NCBI RefSeq assembly: GCF_017916325.1
Contig: NC_090147.1
Span: 384,001-448,000 of the forward strand
Source: Leishmania martiniquensis
Taxonomy: Eukaryota; Euglenozoa; Kinetoplastea; Trypanosomatida; Trypanosomatidae
Direction: 5' to 3'
Length of the DNA: 64,000 bases
Shown in pieces: positions 36,523 to 47,138 of this stretch. Numbering within the stretch: position 1 is the stretch's first letter; every line of letters starts with the position of its first letter. Position numbers and translations under genes: made by a program. The notes under the pieces were generated by a model. The model did not search any database and was not told where the DNA came from. It saw only the letters and a list, made by a program, of their open reading frames with translations.

Positions 36523-39405
36523 ATGCGCCATCCGTACGCCATGCAGGAGCCGCTAGACGCTCCTGACGACGACGCTAAGCACGCCGAGCCAGGTCCTTCT
36601 TTGCCGTCGCCGAGCGCCGCGCCGCCGGTGACCGCAATGACGCCTTCATCGCTGGAGCCCACTGACGGTAACGACAACGCTGAGGGGATACACAGCGCTG
36701 ACGAGGACGAAGTGGCCACTGCAGTCTCGCACTCTTCCGACGTCTCGTCGTCATCCTCCTCGTCGCTGACGTCGTCCTCGTTCACATCTGCTTCTGATTG
36801 CTTTTCGTGCTCGGCCGGCAACGAATGCGCTACGGTGGATGGCGCTGGTGCTCCGACGGCGGACCATCAGCATCACCACTGGGAGGAACACCGCCGCGGC
36901 GGCCACTGTCACCGTCTCCCACGACACTGCTATGATGGTGAAGACGGAGCGCAGGGTAATGCCAACGATCGTGTTTTCGCTGCAGCGTCACAGCGCGTGC
37001 AGACGTCTGAGCACACGCGCTTTGCCAGCGTTCTTGCCGGGGGCAGGCGACACGGCCACTACGCTGGGCCCTGTACAGCTTCAGCAGCCTCGTGCGTTCA
37101 CGTCGACGGGGATGCTGGCAGCGACTCGTCTCACGCACAGGACCTTGCATGGTGGAAATGCTCTGCCGCCGCCTCGCACATCCCATTCGGGGCCGTGCCG
37201 ACTGCGGCAGGTGAGATGCATCCCTACTACTGCGCACCGCACAGCGCCGCGTCCCCGCCACTACCGCAGCAATGCACCGCGGATGTCGATCCGGCTTTCC
37301 GGGACGTTCTCGCAGCAACGGCGCAGCGACGCGCGGTGACGTCACCTCTGCTGAATACTGCCTCCGCCACGTCGACCGCATCTCCGACCCCGCTCCCACC
37401 AACGCACCCGCGCCGATCATCATCGCTGCAGAGCTGTGCTTCGAACGCCTTCTCCGCACACACCACCGGTGGTCTCGCGCGCTCCTCACAGCCACTCTTC
37501 CTCACCAAACATAGAAGCAACGGCGGCGCCAGCGCCCGTGTCTCGAGCCCGCTTCCGACGGACGGGAGTGTGCAGCTGCAGTCGTCGCGCAGCACCGGCT
37601 GTGTCACGCGTCCTCCTCAGCGCACGATGCTGCGTCGCTCCTTCTCCTTCACAGCCGGGGTACTGCCCGCTCCCGCCTTCGGCTACGAGGTGCTCCCGTG
37701 CTATATCCACCGTGCTGGGTCTCCGATCACCAGCGCTCACGCAGCACCTGGTGCGGCGCGCACCTGGCTCACGGGCGAGCGCCAGCATGAGAGAACTGCC
37801 TCCATCGCCTCCTCAGTGCACTCTGCCGCGTCATCGGCGCGCCCTTCGGTACCCTTACCGCCGTCGCATGTGGGGACTGCCTCGAATATGATGGCGGCCG
37901 TTTGGGTTGACGTCCCCCTGTCGCAATCGGGTAGCCGTTGCGCCACGCCGATGAACAGCAATGGTGATGCGTATCCGCCATCACGCAGGCGACGCACCAC
38001 GCCACGCCGCCGCTCCGGCCCCCCGAGCCCCGGAAACAGCACACTGGTGGCCTCAGTCGCCTCGTCGCTTGATGGCGGCGGTTACATGTCCTCGGCTGCC
38101 GGAGGTGCGCCCTTCAGTGGACGCCGTTTGCTGGTGACTGCCAGCACGCAGACAGATAGCGACGCAGTCGTTGCCGAGGGCGGCACGACGCCGACCGGCC
38201 TTCCCCGCCGCCTCTACGCAGAGCCCTCATTGGATTCTCCTTGCGCCACAGCCATGGGCGGTGGCAGGCACAACAGCGACACCGCACACCAGTACAACCT
38301 TAACTGCTCCCTCGAGGGCGAAGGCGCGGCTGTGGCGACGGCGGCGTCGGTCTCATCAACGTCGGCCGAGGTGTCACCACGCTCTCTGATTGCGAGCGCA
38401 GCCGAGATGCGCCTCGAGGGCGACCCAAATCAAGCGACGGTGGACGGAGAAGCAGCATGGCGCGGGCAACAGCGCACGGCAGCCACGAACATGACTGCCA
38501 CTGCACCAGGCACACCAGGAGCAGTTTCCACCGAGGCGGCTGCGAAGCCAGACGAACCGATCGAGGGTGGCAGCCTGTCCTCCTCCGCGCCGATCGGGTC
38601 ACCGAGTGTGGCGAGCGTTTCCCAAGCGCTGCGCGCGGATGCGCCGCTTCCACGAGAGGGCGCCAAAGCAGCGGCTGCGACTGCGAGCGCTCCAGCGCTG
38701 GCTACCACAGAGATAGGCTCGCCATGGGGGGCTCGCGTGCCGCCTATGACGCCTTCCTTCCCGCTCGTACCACAGCAGGACGACTTTGCGCCTACGGTCG
38801 TCCGGGAGTCTGAGGCGGGGGCCGGTTCCCCCGCCGCTACAGCGAGTGCTTCCGCGGAGGCAGCCACACAGCGACCGCTGGCGACGGCTGGAGCAGAGGA
38901 GCGTAGCAATGTGGTGGGGGATACGGTAGGGGTAGACTGTGCGGCTACCGCACCTGTCAAGGAATCTGGCGAGACCTCGACCCCTCAGCCTTCGGCGCCG
39001 TCACTTGATGAAGAAGTTCGGCTGCTTCGCGCTGAACTGGCCGAAATGCGCGTTCAGTACGAGCGAGTTGTGCAGCAGCTGCGCCAGATGCAAGAGACAG
39101 CGATCGCTTCAGGGACTGCTACCGGCGTCGCGCGCCCTCCCGCCGCGGTGATGGCGTTGGGTGTGGGGCAGCGAACAACAGCGGAGGTGGTGCTGCGCAC
39201 CGCCTCACCCTCGAGGCCGGCGGCGTTACCGCCGCCTTCTCGCTCAGCCTCCATACAAAACAACTCTGGTGCTCATGAAGCTCCTTTGGGAAACTCGGCA
39301 TCATCCGTATCGTCCAATAGCGAGGGCAGTGGCGCAGACGCCGCAACGACGCTGGATCATGTGCGAGAAGCCTTGCTGCGAACGAGGCAGCGTGCGACCC
39401 GGTAG
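36523..39405 (+). CDS. Ser/Ala-rich protein with C-terminal coiled coil, unknown function
   Basis: A 960-residue protein I do not recognise. It is almost wholly low-complexity (Ser, Ala, Thr, Pro, with His-rich patches near 110-135) and probably disordered. The exception is a heptad-patterned helix at about 827-860 (EEVRLLRAELAEMRVQYERVVQQL), a likely coiled coil. A second short helix ends the protein (LDHVREALLRTRQR). Tyr/Cys-containing islands such as FGYEVLPCYIHRAGSP (about 385-405) may be short binding motifs. No membrane segment or signal peptide. The ATG at 36523 directly follows the acceptor at 36481-36482; a second in-frame ATG is at 36541. Scaffold or cytoskeleton-associated protein is a guess. 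Confidence 0.82.
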   Translation: MRHPYAMQEPLDAPDDDAKHAEPGPSLPSPSAAPPVTAMTPSSLEPTDGNDNAEGIHSADEDEVATAVSHSSDVSSSSSSSLTSSSFTSASDCFSCSAGNECATVDGAGAPTADHQHHHWEEHRRGGHCHRLPRHCYDGEDGAQGNANDRVFAAASQRVQTSEHTRFASVLAGGRRHGHYAGPCTASAASCVHVDGDAGSDSSHAQDLAWWKCSAAASHIPFGAVPTAAGEMHPYYCAPHSAASPPLPQQCTADVDPAFRDVLAATAQRRAVTSPLLNTASATSTASPTPLPPTHPRRSSSLQSCASNAFSAHTTGGLARSSQPLFLTKHRSNGGASARVSSPLPTDGSVQLQSSRSTGCVTRPPQRTMLRRSFSFTAGVLPAPAFGYEVLPCYIHRAGSPITSAHAAPGAARTWLTGERQHERTASIASSVHSAASSARPSVPLPPSHVGTASNMMAAVWVDVPLSQSGSRCATPMNSNGDAYPPSRRRRTTPRRRSGPPSPGNSTLVASVASSLDGGGYMSSAAGGAPFSGRRLLVTASTQTDSDAVVAEGGTTPTGLPRRLYAEPSLDSPCATAMGGGRHNSDTAHQYNLNCSLEGEGAAVATAASVSSTSAEVSPRSLIASAAEMRLEGDPNQATVDGEAAWRGQQRTAATNMTATAPGTPGAVSTEAAAKPDEPIEGGSLSSSAPIGSPSVASVSQALRADAPLPREGAKAAAATASAPALATTEIGSPWGARVPPMTPSFPLVPQQDDFAPTVVRESEAGAGSPAATASASAEAATQRPLATAGAEERSNVVGDTVGVDCAATAPVKESGETSTPQPSAPSLDEEVRLLRAELAEMRVQYERVVQQLRQMQETAIASGTATGVARPPAAVMALGVGQRTTAEVVLRTASPSRPAALPPPSRSASIQNNSGAHEAPLGNSASSVSSNSEGSGADAATTLDHVREALLRTRQRATR

Positions 39406-41203
39406 TGTGAGAGGGTGGAGCGCAGGGGGCCCGCACCTCCCTTACCCCAGAACATAGCTTTTTCTTTTCTATTGTACTGAATGGCACACACACACCGGCA
39501 GGGAAATGCGTACTGAGGCTGCTGTACGTCTCCTCATCAGCTTTCTCCGGCTCTTCCTGCGGTGTGCTGCTCTTTCGTTGTTGGCCAGTGCTTTGGTGTG
39601 CGCTCCTCTCTTCTTTCGTGTCGCGCGCGCGTTTTTCTTGTCAGCTTTTTTTTCCTTTCCTCTCCCATCACCCTCTCTCCGCTTGCTCCCGTGAGTGATG
39701 TGTCTTTGCTCGCCCGTTGTGTGTCTCGTTTGCCGAGTGCTTTTACTGAAGTTTTTCGTTCCTGTGGTCATGTGCTGCCCTCTCCTGTTCGTGGATGCAC
39801 TACGCGTGTTTGCCGCAGCTCTTCGTTCGCTTGACTGATTCCTTCACGGTCGCCTCCGCGCACGCGAATGTTCAGCCGCATCAGTGCTGGTTTCATGCGG
39901 CGATCGCGCCATGTCTCTCGCTCCCTCACCCGTGCCACATTTTCCATGCCCGTGTGTCTATGGCGGGGCAGGGCGGCTACGGCGAGCTGTGCGCCGTGCT
40001 CCATGAGGAGAGGAACTCTGCGGGCGCCTGCACAGGTGGTCGCCCTCATGCCTCAGCATTTTGACATAGGCGGCAGTGCCTCCTCGCCATCGAACTCACT
40101 CCGGCGCACGTCTCCGCCGTCCTGCTCCACTCTCCCACCCTCTCCCGTCCACCCTGAGCACGCGGGCTGCATTGCGGACGCGCACGCCACCCGCATCTCC
40201 GTCATCCACCGGAAACGCGGGCAAGCGAAAACGAGGAAAGAAGCGCTTTCGACCCTCACGTTGTGCACCTTCACGCAACCTCTCCACGGCTTTCCGGGGG
40301 CGGGGGTCTTCGCCACAGCGACGTGCTCAGAACCTGCCGCGTAGCCGTGCTTTGCCGTCGCCGATCAACGGCAGCGCACACTCGACGCGTCGATCGAACA
40401 TCAAGCAAGCCAACAACACGCGCGTGCGCTGAAGAGGCGCGCGCTTCGTCCGTTCGCTGCTGCTTGTCTACCCCTCAGGGCACCGGCCGGTGGCGCTGAC
40501 CCCTTCTCCTCCTCCCCCAAAGCTTCTGCGTGCGCGCCTCAGAATCAGTTGTAGGCGCTGCTGAAGCGGCAAAGGGCAGTCGTTCGACCGGAGCGCAACC
40601 GATTCTGCCAATTGAAGGGTCCGCGCTCACAGAAAGTACAGACGCAGCCCCCCCCCCACACCAAAAAAAAACGCCGAACGAGCAGGGGCGGGCGCATAAA
40701 AAAAGTCTTTGCTTTCCATCGTCCTCAGCAGGACGGTAAGTGGGCTACACCGCCTCTTCACCCTCACTTTCTCTCTCTAATCGCACCGCGCCGCACAAGA
40801 GAGAAGGTGCTCCGCAGGGTCATCCATAGATTGTCGCGAATAGAAACCACAAAGGGCTGGGGGCACAGCGGGCTGCTTTGCCTGCCCCCTTCTCTCTCAC
40901 CATACCCCCCTCCCCTCTCCCTTCCAGTAGGAGCTCGGCCATTCTTCCTCCGCGTGACGCTCCACGCCATCACGCACCCCTCCTCAGTGTGACTCTCTGG
41001 GGACAGTCCAGCGCCAGCCTCATCCTCTGCCGCTTTTCTTTGAGCGCCGCCGACACGTGCGCACGGCTTGCTTAACCTGCTGGTCTTCTTCGTTCGTCAA
41101 CAGCCGCTCCCTGCGTTCGAGGCAACCGCCACCTCCTTGCCCTCAATTTAAACACAGAAGTGTGGTGACTGCCGCGACCACCCCTCTTTGACCTTTTTTT
41201 CCC
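39406..41203. other. Spacer upstream of the Ctf4-like gene
   Basis: 1.8 kb, no supported gene. T/C-rich sequence at 39590-39690, A-runs at 40662-40670 and 40699-40705, CT tracts at 40770-40780 and 40885-40925, and an acceptor-like tract near 41080-41103. Confidence 0.7.
41080..41103 (+). promoter_or_regulatory. Candidate spliced-leader acceptor for the Ctf4-like gene
   Basis: T/C-rich tract ending in CGTCAACAG, AG at 41102-41103, 100 nt before the ATG at 41204. Confidence 0.45.
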
Positions 41204-44200
41204 ATGCTTGCGCTTCGACATGCTCACGCACGCGGTGCAACCCGTGTCAGCATCGGGGGGCATCACCTACTCACAGGCGGCGCGGACGGAGTCGTGTCCC
41301 TCTATCCGACAAAGCAGTGGCCCAAAGCGACGGCGCTGTGGTCCCTCCGGTGCCACGAGGGGGCTGTCACCGACGTTGCACTCTCTGATGCGCTCGAGCT
41401 GGCCTTCAGCTGCGGTCGAGATGGCCGTATCGTGCTGCACGAGAACATCTTTCACGCTGCAAAGCTCGTCTCTCGTGTCGTATGCCAGGTCACGGGTGAG
41501 GTCCGCTGCCTGCATGTGGACATCGAGCGGCGGCGACTGTACACCGCGGGAGACTCGCTGCGGTGCCTCGACATGTCGCAGGAGAAGTTCTGCATCCGAG
41601 CCATCCCGTTGGTGGTGCCCTTCCCGCTCGTGTCGCTCGCGGTGTCGCCCTGTGGGCGGTACATAGCCATGGCCAGCGCGTCTGGGGAGCTCGGGGTGGT
41701 GTCGACGGACCCCACGGCGGCGGTGGGGGTGAGTACGGCGCTGAAGGCTTCGTGGGTTTTCCGCTCCGTCCTATCCCCCACCGCCAAGAGGGAGGATGCA
41801 GCGATGTATCGCATATCGTGGTGCCACACGGCCACCGGCGGCGGGCTCATGCTGATGGTGCCTACATTCACAGAGGTGCAGGTCTACTTGCTCGAGGACA
41901 GCCAGAGCGGCGGCAACCTCTCCGCGCCGCGCCTGCGTCCTGCCGGCGGGCTATCTGATCGACACCTTTCGGATCTGCACGGTGCGCTTGCCTACCGGAT
42001 CACAAAGACTCAGATGGCGTGCCTGCTGGTGGCGCGTGACGGACTCTTCATCGGCAAGGTGCACGGCAGGACGTTGGCTATGACGCGCCATACGTCGGAG
42101 CAGTACAACGAGCCGCTGTCTCCTGTCTCGAGTAGTGAGGCCTCCGCACTTTTGGCAGCTGAAGGCGAGTGCCGCGGCAGCACAGCCGCCGTCACCGATG
42201 TCCAGGTGGATCCCGTAAATGGGGACGTCGTTGTGGGACTTTCCGACGGGCGCGTTTCGCTGCTGCACCGAGCGTCGCCAAAGGCGTGGAAACTGTCAGT
42301 GGCCACGAATTCGGCGACCGCGTTAACGGAGGGCCGCGCCGATGAAGATGTGGAGAGCCTCGCGGAGGAGGACGATAGGGCAGAGGCGACCCGTCGGAAG
42401 CTGTGTCGAGTCGGCCGCGCACGCCGTGCAGAGAGGAAGCGATTTCGCACCGGGCAGTCGGAGGAAGATGAGGACGGCGCTCTCGAGGACGGCAGCGATG
42501 ACGGCACGGCCTCCAACTCCTCCGCCGAGTCCGCCTCTTCAGCTTCCTCGCCGACTGCGTCCTCGGGCAGCGGCGCCGCTTCAGAGGACCTTGGGCAGGT
42601 CATGGTCGACCTACAACGCAACGGCGCCTCACTGCATGACAACGACGGTGAGCGACCCTCACGCTGGCGTGGCGATGAGGAGGCGGCCCTCCGTTATGCC
42701 CAGCGCGAGGCGGAGCGGCAACGGGGCCGAAGCCGTTTTCTCGACGATGAGGCCGAAGAGGCAACGTCTGATGATGATGAAGACAGCAGAGGCGACGTGG
42801 GTAACGTGGCAGGGACACGAGGGCATACTTGTGCCGTGAGCGACGAAGAGTATCGCTGCGGCGACGGCGACAGCGTTTCCGTTGAGGGCAACGCCGAAGA
42901 CGACGGCGAGTCGAAGGGCGTTGCTGCGGCCCGCGCTGACGACTCGACGCTGCCGCTGCGGTGTGCACAGGCGGTGCAGGACTATTCCTTTCAAGTCGGC
43001 GCCACCCCAGTCGGCGAGGAGGGCAGCTGCTATCTCGCTTACAACTCTGTGGGGTACATCCATGGCAGCCGTGAGTCCACCACCGTCCACTTCCACGATA
43101 TTTCTCACCCTGCTGTGCGCCTGCAGCTCCGGGACACTATCCTGATGGGGGCGCTCAGCCCCGTCGGGGCCGGCTTCATCGTCATCCCGTCGGACCCCTC
43201 AGAGGCTCAGGGCAGCGTGGACGAGGCTCCGCGTCTCTCTGTTTTCTTCCACGCTTTCACACCTCTTGGCGCGCAGTCGGAATGGCGTGTGGCGCTGCTT
43301 CCGGGTGAGACGGTGCGGTGCATGGCTGCCGGCATCCGCTATCTCGCTGTCGCTACAAGTCACTATCTGCGCATTTTCTCCCTATCTGGGCTGGAGATGG
43401 CGGTGCTTAGCAAGTGTCAGCGCATCGTCACGATGGTCGGCACGTCGTCCCGTAAGCTGATGAGCAGCTTCAAGGCCGACTTCGATCCGTTGGTTATCAC
43501 CACCCTCACCGGCACCGGCGAGCTACAGATGGAGGTGATCGACGTCGGGGCACGTACGTCGGCGCTGCCGCCGCGCACGGTGCCGCTCACCGAGCTGCCA
43601 GATGGCTCGACACATCAGCTGCAGTGGCTGGGCTGGTCAGAGGACGGCCTTCTGCACGTTGTGGATACAGCCGGTGTGGTCCGCATGTTCACGGAGGCCT
43701 GGGGGGGATCGTGGGTCCCGGTGTACGATCCGCGCACGCTGGTCGATCAGTCGTATGCACTCTGGGTGTACGGCATCAGCGAGAACGCGCTACTCGCGTA
43801 CCGCTACTCCCGAGACGACCCATCCTACCCGGCTGCCGCGGCGAGTGGGCTTCGAACGGAGCTAGTACCACTATTTCTCCCGCTGACGCGCACGATGGGC
43901 GAGGACGGCCTGGAGCGATGGGACAAGCTGCTGCGTCAGCAACTGCGCTGCGACGAGCTTAAGCGGCACAGCACTTTTTACAACGCGACTATCGCCAAGT
44001 ACGACGAAGTGCACGACCAGCTCCTCCTTCAGTTCTTCGAGAGTGCGCTGAGGAGCCAACAGACGACGCGGGCAATGGAGCTGGCGATGCTCATGGAGAT
44101 TCATGACCGCATTGTGAAGTGTGCGCAGCTCGCCAACACTAATGGGTACGTGAAGCTGGTGCCCAAGCTGCTGGCGCTCTATGAGATGCGCATGTCGGCT

Positions 44201-45442
44201 AAACGGAAGCGGAAATGCACACTCCCCAATAAGGAGGTGCTCGTGTCTGACAAGAAGAAGGACGAGCTGCTGCACAAATTGCTGGGCCAGATGTTGCCGC
44301 AGGACAAGAAGGCAAAGAGCGCCGGCGATGCTGCGGCTACGGCACCGCCTCCCATCCCCGCTGACAGCGAGAGTGCAGAGCTGAGGGACAACCCGACGGA
44401 AGGCCGCACAAGCCCCTTCCGCGGACCGGCTTCGACGGCGGCGTTGAACTCGACCGCGACGTCACCGTCAGCAGTGTCGACAGCCACGACGGCGACGGTG
44501 CTGCGCTCCAACCCTTTACCGGGACAGGCGCGGCGGCACATTTCATTTGTAACGGAGATCGCCACGCCTCCGCCTGCATCGCAGAGCTCACTGAGCACGA
44601 CGGGCAGCAGTGGTGCGCCTGTCCCGCCGCACAAGGTCACCAATCCGTTTGCAAAGCCCTCTGAGAAGCCTATCCACGCCGCCGACGAGGCGCGGCACTC
44701 AACGCTGCCAAGCATCCCGAAGCCGCAACATCAGCACCAGTCCCGCTTGAAGGTGGCAACGCCCTCCTCTGCTGCCCATTCGTCCGCTGCACCCTCCACG
44801 AGAACTGTCGCGCTCCTGGGCTCCTCGCCGCTGCACACACCACCGCGCACCGGCATGGCAGGCGCAAAGAAGAGCGCTGCCACCGTTGCTCTGGAGAGCG
44901 ACGCCGCGGCGGGCGCATCTCCATCAGACGCGACGTCCCCTGGATTGCGTGTTGGTGCTGGGCGCACTGACGCTTCGCCTAATCCTGAGGTCGCTCTTCC
45001 ACCCGATGTGGACACCAGGGACAGCGGCGTCATACTTTCACTCTCGGCGGCCGCAAGCAGGTCTGAGGCGCATCGCACCGCCACATGGACATCGCATGCC
45101 GCCTTTGTCGCCCGCGAGTTGCCGGTGACGAGCAGCGCGACAAAGGCGGCATGCGGCGCAACCCGTCTCAGCAGTGGCGCTGTCGATCCGTTCCTCGAGG
45201 AGCCGCCCAAAGCGCTCTCTGGCGCCTCTGAGTGCCCACTAGATGGTAAGAGCGGCTCCACGGCGCCACCAGCGGAGACACCGGTGTCCGTACAATCCCT
45301 GCTTGACGTCGGACACAGCGAAACAGTACCAGTGGTACGCAGTGATAGCTTCGGCGAGGCGCTCCGCAAGCGGTACCGCGAGGATGAGGACGATGACGCT
45401 GAGGCACCGATGGTGCCGCTCCCTAAACTATCCCTGTCATGA
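41204..45442 (+). CDS. Ctf4/AND-1/Mcl1-type replisome adaptor
   Basis: A 1412-residue protein with the Ctf4/AND-1 order of domains. Residues 1-370 are a WD40 propeller (repeats such as VTDVALSDALELAFSCGRDGRIVLH). An acidic Ser/Asp/Glu linker covers about 375-590. Residues 592-890 match the Mcl1/SepB propeller: LLPGETVRCMAAG, YLAVATSHYLRIFSLSG, then LQWLGWSEDGLLHVVDTAGVVRM, GSWVPVYD and WVYGISEN. Residues 902-997 match the helical bundle that follows it in Ctf4 (LLLQFFESALRSQQTTRAMELAMLM). The 410-residue tail is low-complexity; no HMG box is seen, unlike vertebrate AND-1. Ctf4 trimers link the CMG helicase to polymerase alpha-primase and other clients at the fork and support sister-chromatid cohesion. 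The match is by motif pattern across three domains, so the family call is strong; function in this organism is inferred. Start 41204 is the first ATG after the leader. Confidence 0.9.
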   Translation: MLALRHAHARGATRVSIGGHHLLTGGADGVVSLYPTKQWPKATALWSLRCHEGAVTDVALSDALELAFSCGRDGRIVLHENIFHAAKLVSRVVCQVTGEVRCLHVDIERRRLYTAGDSLRCLDMSQEKFCIRAIPLVVPFPLVSLAVSPCGRYIAMASASGELGVVSTDPTAAVGVSTALKASWVFRSVLSPTAKREDAAMYRISWCHTATGGGLMLMVPTFTEVQVYLLEDSQSGGNLSAPRLRPAGGLSDRHLSDLHGALAYRITKTQMACLLVARDGLFIGKVHGRTLAMTRHTSEQYNEPLSPVSSSEASALLAAEGECRGSTAAVTDVQVDPVNGDVVVGLSDGRVSLLHRASPKAWKLSVATNSATALTEGRADEDVESLAEEDDRAEATRRKLCRVGRARRAERKRFRTGQSEEDEDGALEDGSDDGTASNSSAESASSASSPTASSGSGAASEDLGQVMVDLQRNGASLHDNDGERPSRWRGDEEAALRYAQREAERQRGRSRFLDDEAEEATSDDDEDSRGDVGNVAGTRGHTCAVSDEEYRCGDGDSVSVEGNAEDDGESKGVAAARADDSTLPLRCAQAVQDYSFQVGATPVGEEGSCYLAYNSVGYIHGSRESTTVHFHDISHPAVRLQLRDTILMGALSPVGAGFIVIPSDPSEAQGSVDEAPRLSVFFHAFTPLGAQSEWRVALLPGETVRCMAAGIRYLAVATSHYLRIFSLSGLEMAVLSKCQRIVTMVGTSSRKLMSSFKADFDPLVITTLTGTGELQMEVIDVGARTSALPPRTVPLTELPDGSTHQLQWLGWSEDGLLHVVDTAGVVRMFTEAWGGSWVPVYDPRTLVDQSYALWVYGISENALLAYRYSRDDPSYPAAAASGLRTELVPLFLPLTRTMGEDGLERWDKLLRQQLRCDELKRHSTFYNATIAKYDEVHDQLLLQFFESALRSQQTTRAMELAMLMEIHDRIVKCAQLANTNGYVKLVPKLLALYEMRMSAKRKRKCTLPNKEVLVSDKKKDELLHKLLGQMLPQDKKAKSAGDAAATAPPPIPADSESAELRDNPTEGRTSPFRGPASTAALNSTATSPSAVSTATTATVLRSNPLPGQARRHISFVTEIATPPPASQSSLSTTGSSGAPVPPHKVTNPFAKPSEKPIHAADEARHSTLPSIPKPQHQHQSRLKVATPSSAAHSSAAPSTRTVALLGSSPLHTPPRTGMAGAKKSAATVALESDAAAGASPSDATSPGLRVGAGRTDASPNPEVALPPDVDTRDSGVILSLSAAASRSEAHRTATWTSHAAFVARELPVTSSATKAACGATRLSSGAVDPFLEEPPKALSGASECPLDGKSGSTAPPAETPVSVQSLLDVGHSETVPVVRSDSFGEALRKRYREDEDDDAEAPMVPLPKLSLS

Positions 45443-45685
45443 GTCCCCCCATCGTAAGGGGGTGGGGTGGGCGAGGTGGGAGACGGAGGGGGCGCCTCAG
45501 TGCAGAGAAGAGCTCACACAGCCTATTCGGCGTCAGCTCTCTGCGAACGGATGTGTTTGCTTCTTTCAGGGAGGCTGCCCTCTGGGGCGTCAGCAACGCT
45601 ATCAGGGGTGATGCCGATGCTGCACCCTACGACAGTGATCGTGGCATTCATGACGTCGTGCGGTGTATGGGGGCTATTGTAAGAT

Positions 45686-45919
45686 GCGCGTGTGCACACG
45701 CCACCTCGCGCCGCGGTTGCCACAGCTCTGGGGCCGCTCTTACACGGGGATGCGGGCGTGTCCCCCTCCCTCATCCCACCCCATCTCCGTACGGATGGCG
45801 CCCAGCACGGGCCCTGCGGCGGAGGGCAAGGACATACGCGGTGGCGCTGCCGGCCCATCGCGTGCGGCACTTACTCCCGCATATCTGTGGCGGCCGCGGA
45901 CTGGAGCGCGGCAGCACCG
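45686..45919. repeat. SIDER-like dispersed repeat, copy D
   Basis: 234 bases identical to 34730-34963. The flanks differ; the A/C/B-type tail is absent, and unrelated sequence follows from 45920. Confidence 0.75.
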
Positions 45920-47030
45920 CCAACACGCCTGCGAAATTGGCCATAGACGGGGAACCAGTGCCACCCGCATGGGCTGCGGGCCTGGTCGTGTGTGTGTGTG
46001 GCCTGCTTGGCTGTTGGGCTCACCCAGCATGCGCGTATGCCCCTACTTTCCCTGTGGGCCCCCATGGCCGACGCCACCACCACCATCGCCGCCGCTGTGG
46101 AGCGTTACCCTGAGGGCGGCCCACTTGGATGAAGGCATGCCGCCCACCCGAGTCTGTGTGGCGTGCTGTGGTGCAGCAGGTACCGGAGGAATTGAGGAAG
46201 CGGGTGGCCGTGAGACGCATGGCCCGATTCGACGGCGGGGCGGTCCGCCGTGCACGGCCTGGACTCATCGGTGGTGCGGGCAGAGGGACAGGGGGGGCGC
46301 GTGTGCGGATGGGTACGTGCTGTGGATGTGTTCGTGATGGAGTGGGCGCGTTGAACAAAATTGTGTCAGTCTCAAGATAACTCGGAGTGCAGCATCGCGC
46401 GTGTCACGTCATGGGAGCTGTTGCCGCACTGCGCGGTGGAAGAGCACGAGCCCCTTCTGCCTTGTCATCCGCTTCCGTGCCGAAGGCGCTGCAGTGGAGG
46501 GCGCCAGACGGATACGTGTGCTCTATAGATATGCGGCCCGGGAATCAGGTCTGGCGAGGTTTTGTCCATGTCGTATGCGCTCGCGGTGTGCACCACTCTT
46601 GGCGCCTGCGACCCGAATGCATTCAACTCGTGCCGGCCTCTCCTCTTGAGGCTCCTTCGCTTCCCTCTTTTTCTTTTTTTGTCCGCGGCTTACCACTTCG
46701 GCGTCATCCTTCTGCGCGGAGCGCTGCGCACACGACTTGGGCGAAGAGAATTTATCACCGGCAAAGTGTTTCCTCTCCATTTTGAGCCGCGCAAAGAGGC
46801 GACGCACAATTCACCACTCCGCAGAGCTTCGGTCAACGCCTCGGTGGATCTCGTCGTGGAGTAACCGTCCCCCTCTGCACGCAGCGCTATTGCCTTTTCA
46901 CCTTGCTGTGTGAGGCTTGCGCCACATCGCCATCGAGAGCTCGCCATTACGCACTCGCCGAGATTGGTGCGGGCGCGTCGCTGTGTCAGCAAATTGGCGC
47001 GGCTTCGCGCGGCGCGGCCACACGCCAGAT

Positions 47031-47106
47031 CCTCCGCTCCTTTCCTCGCGGTCATCGCTGTGCACCTCACTCACTCACTCACTTACGTTCTTCAACTGTC
47101 GTGAAG
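47031..47106 (+). promoter_or_regulatory. Candidate spliced-leader acceptor for the VTT gene
   Basis: A 75-base pyrimidine-biased, AG-free stretch ends at AG 47105-47106, 33 nt before the ATG at 47139. Confidence 0.5.
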
Positions 47107-47138
47107 CCTCTGTCGCCTGCGCGAGGGCTCTTCTAGTC

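Larger units (their letters stand above)
45443..47138. other. Spacer downstream of the Ctf4-like gene, with a SIDER-like repeat
   Basis: 1.7 kb. Holds the repeat at 45686-45919, then about 400 bases (45920-46340) of GC-rich sequence that may be the diverged rest of the element. It ends in pyrimidine-rich leader. No gene supported. Confidence 0.65.

Noticed and set aside
45663..46337. 224-codon frame across the repeat downstream of the Ctf4-like gene
   Set aside because: It runs through the dispersed repeat and is not preserved as a frame in the other repeat copy's surroundings; no domain seen.
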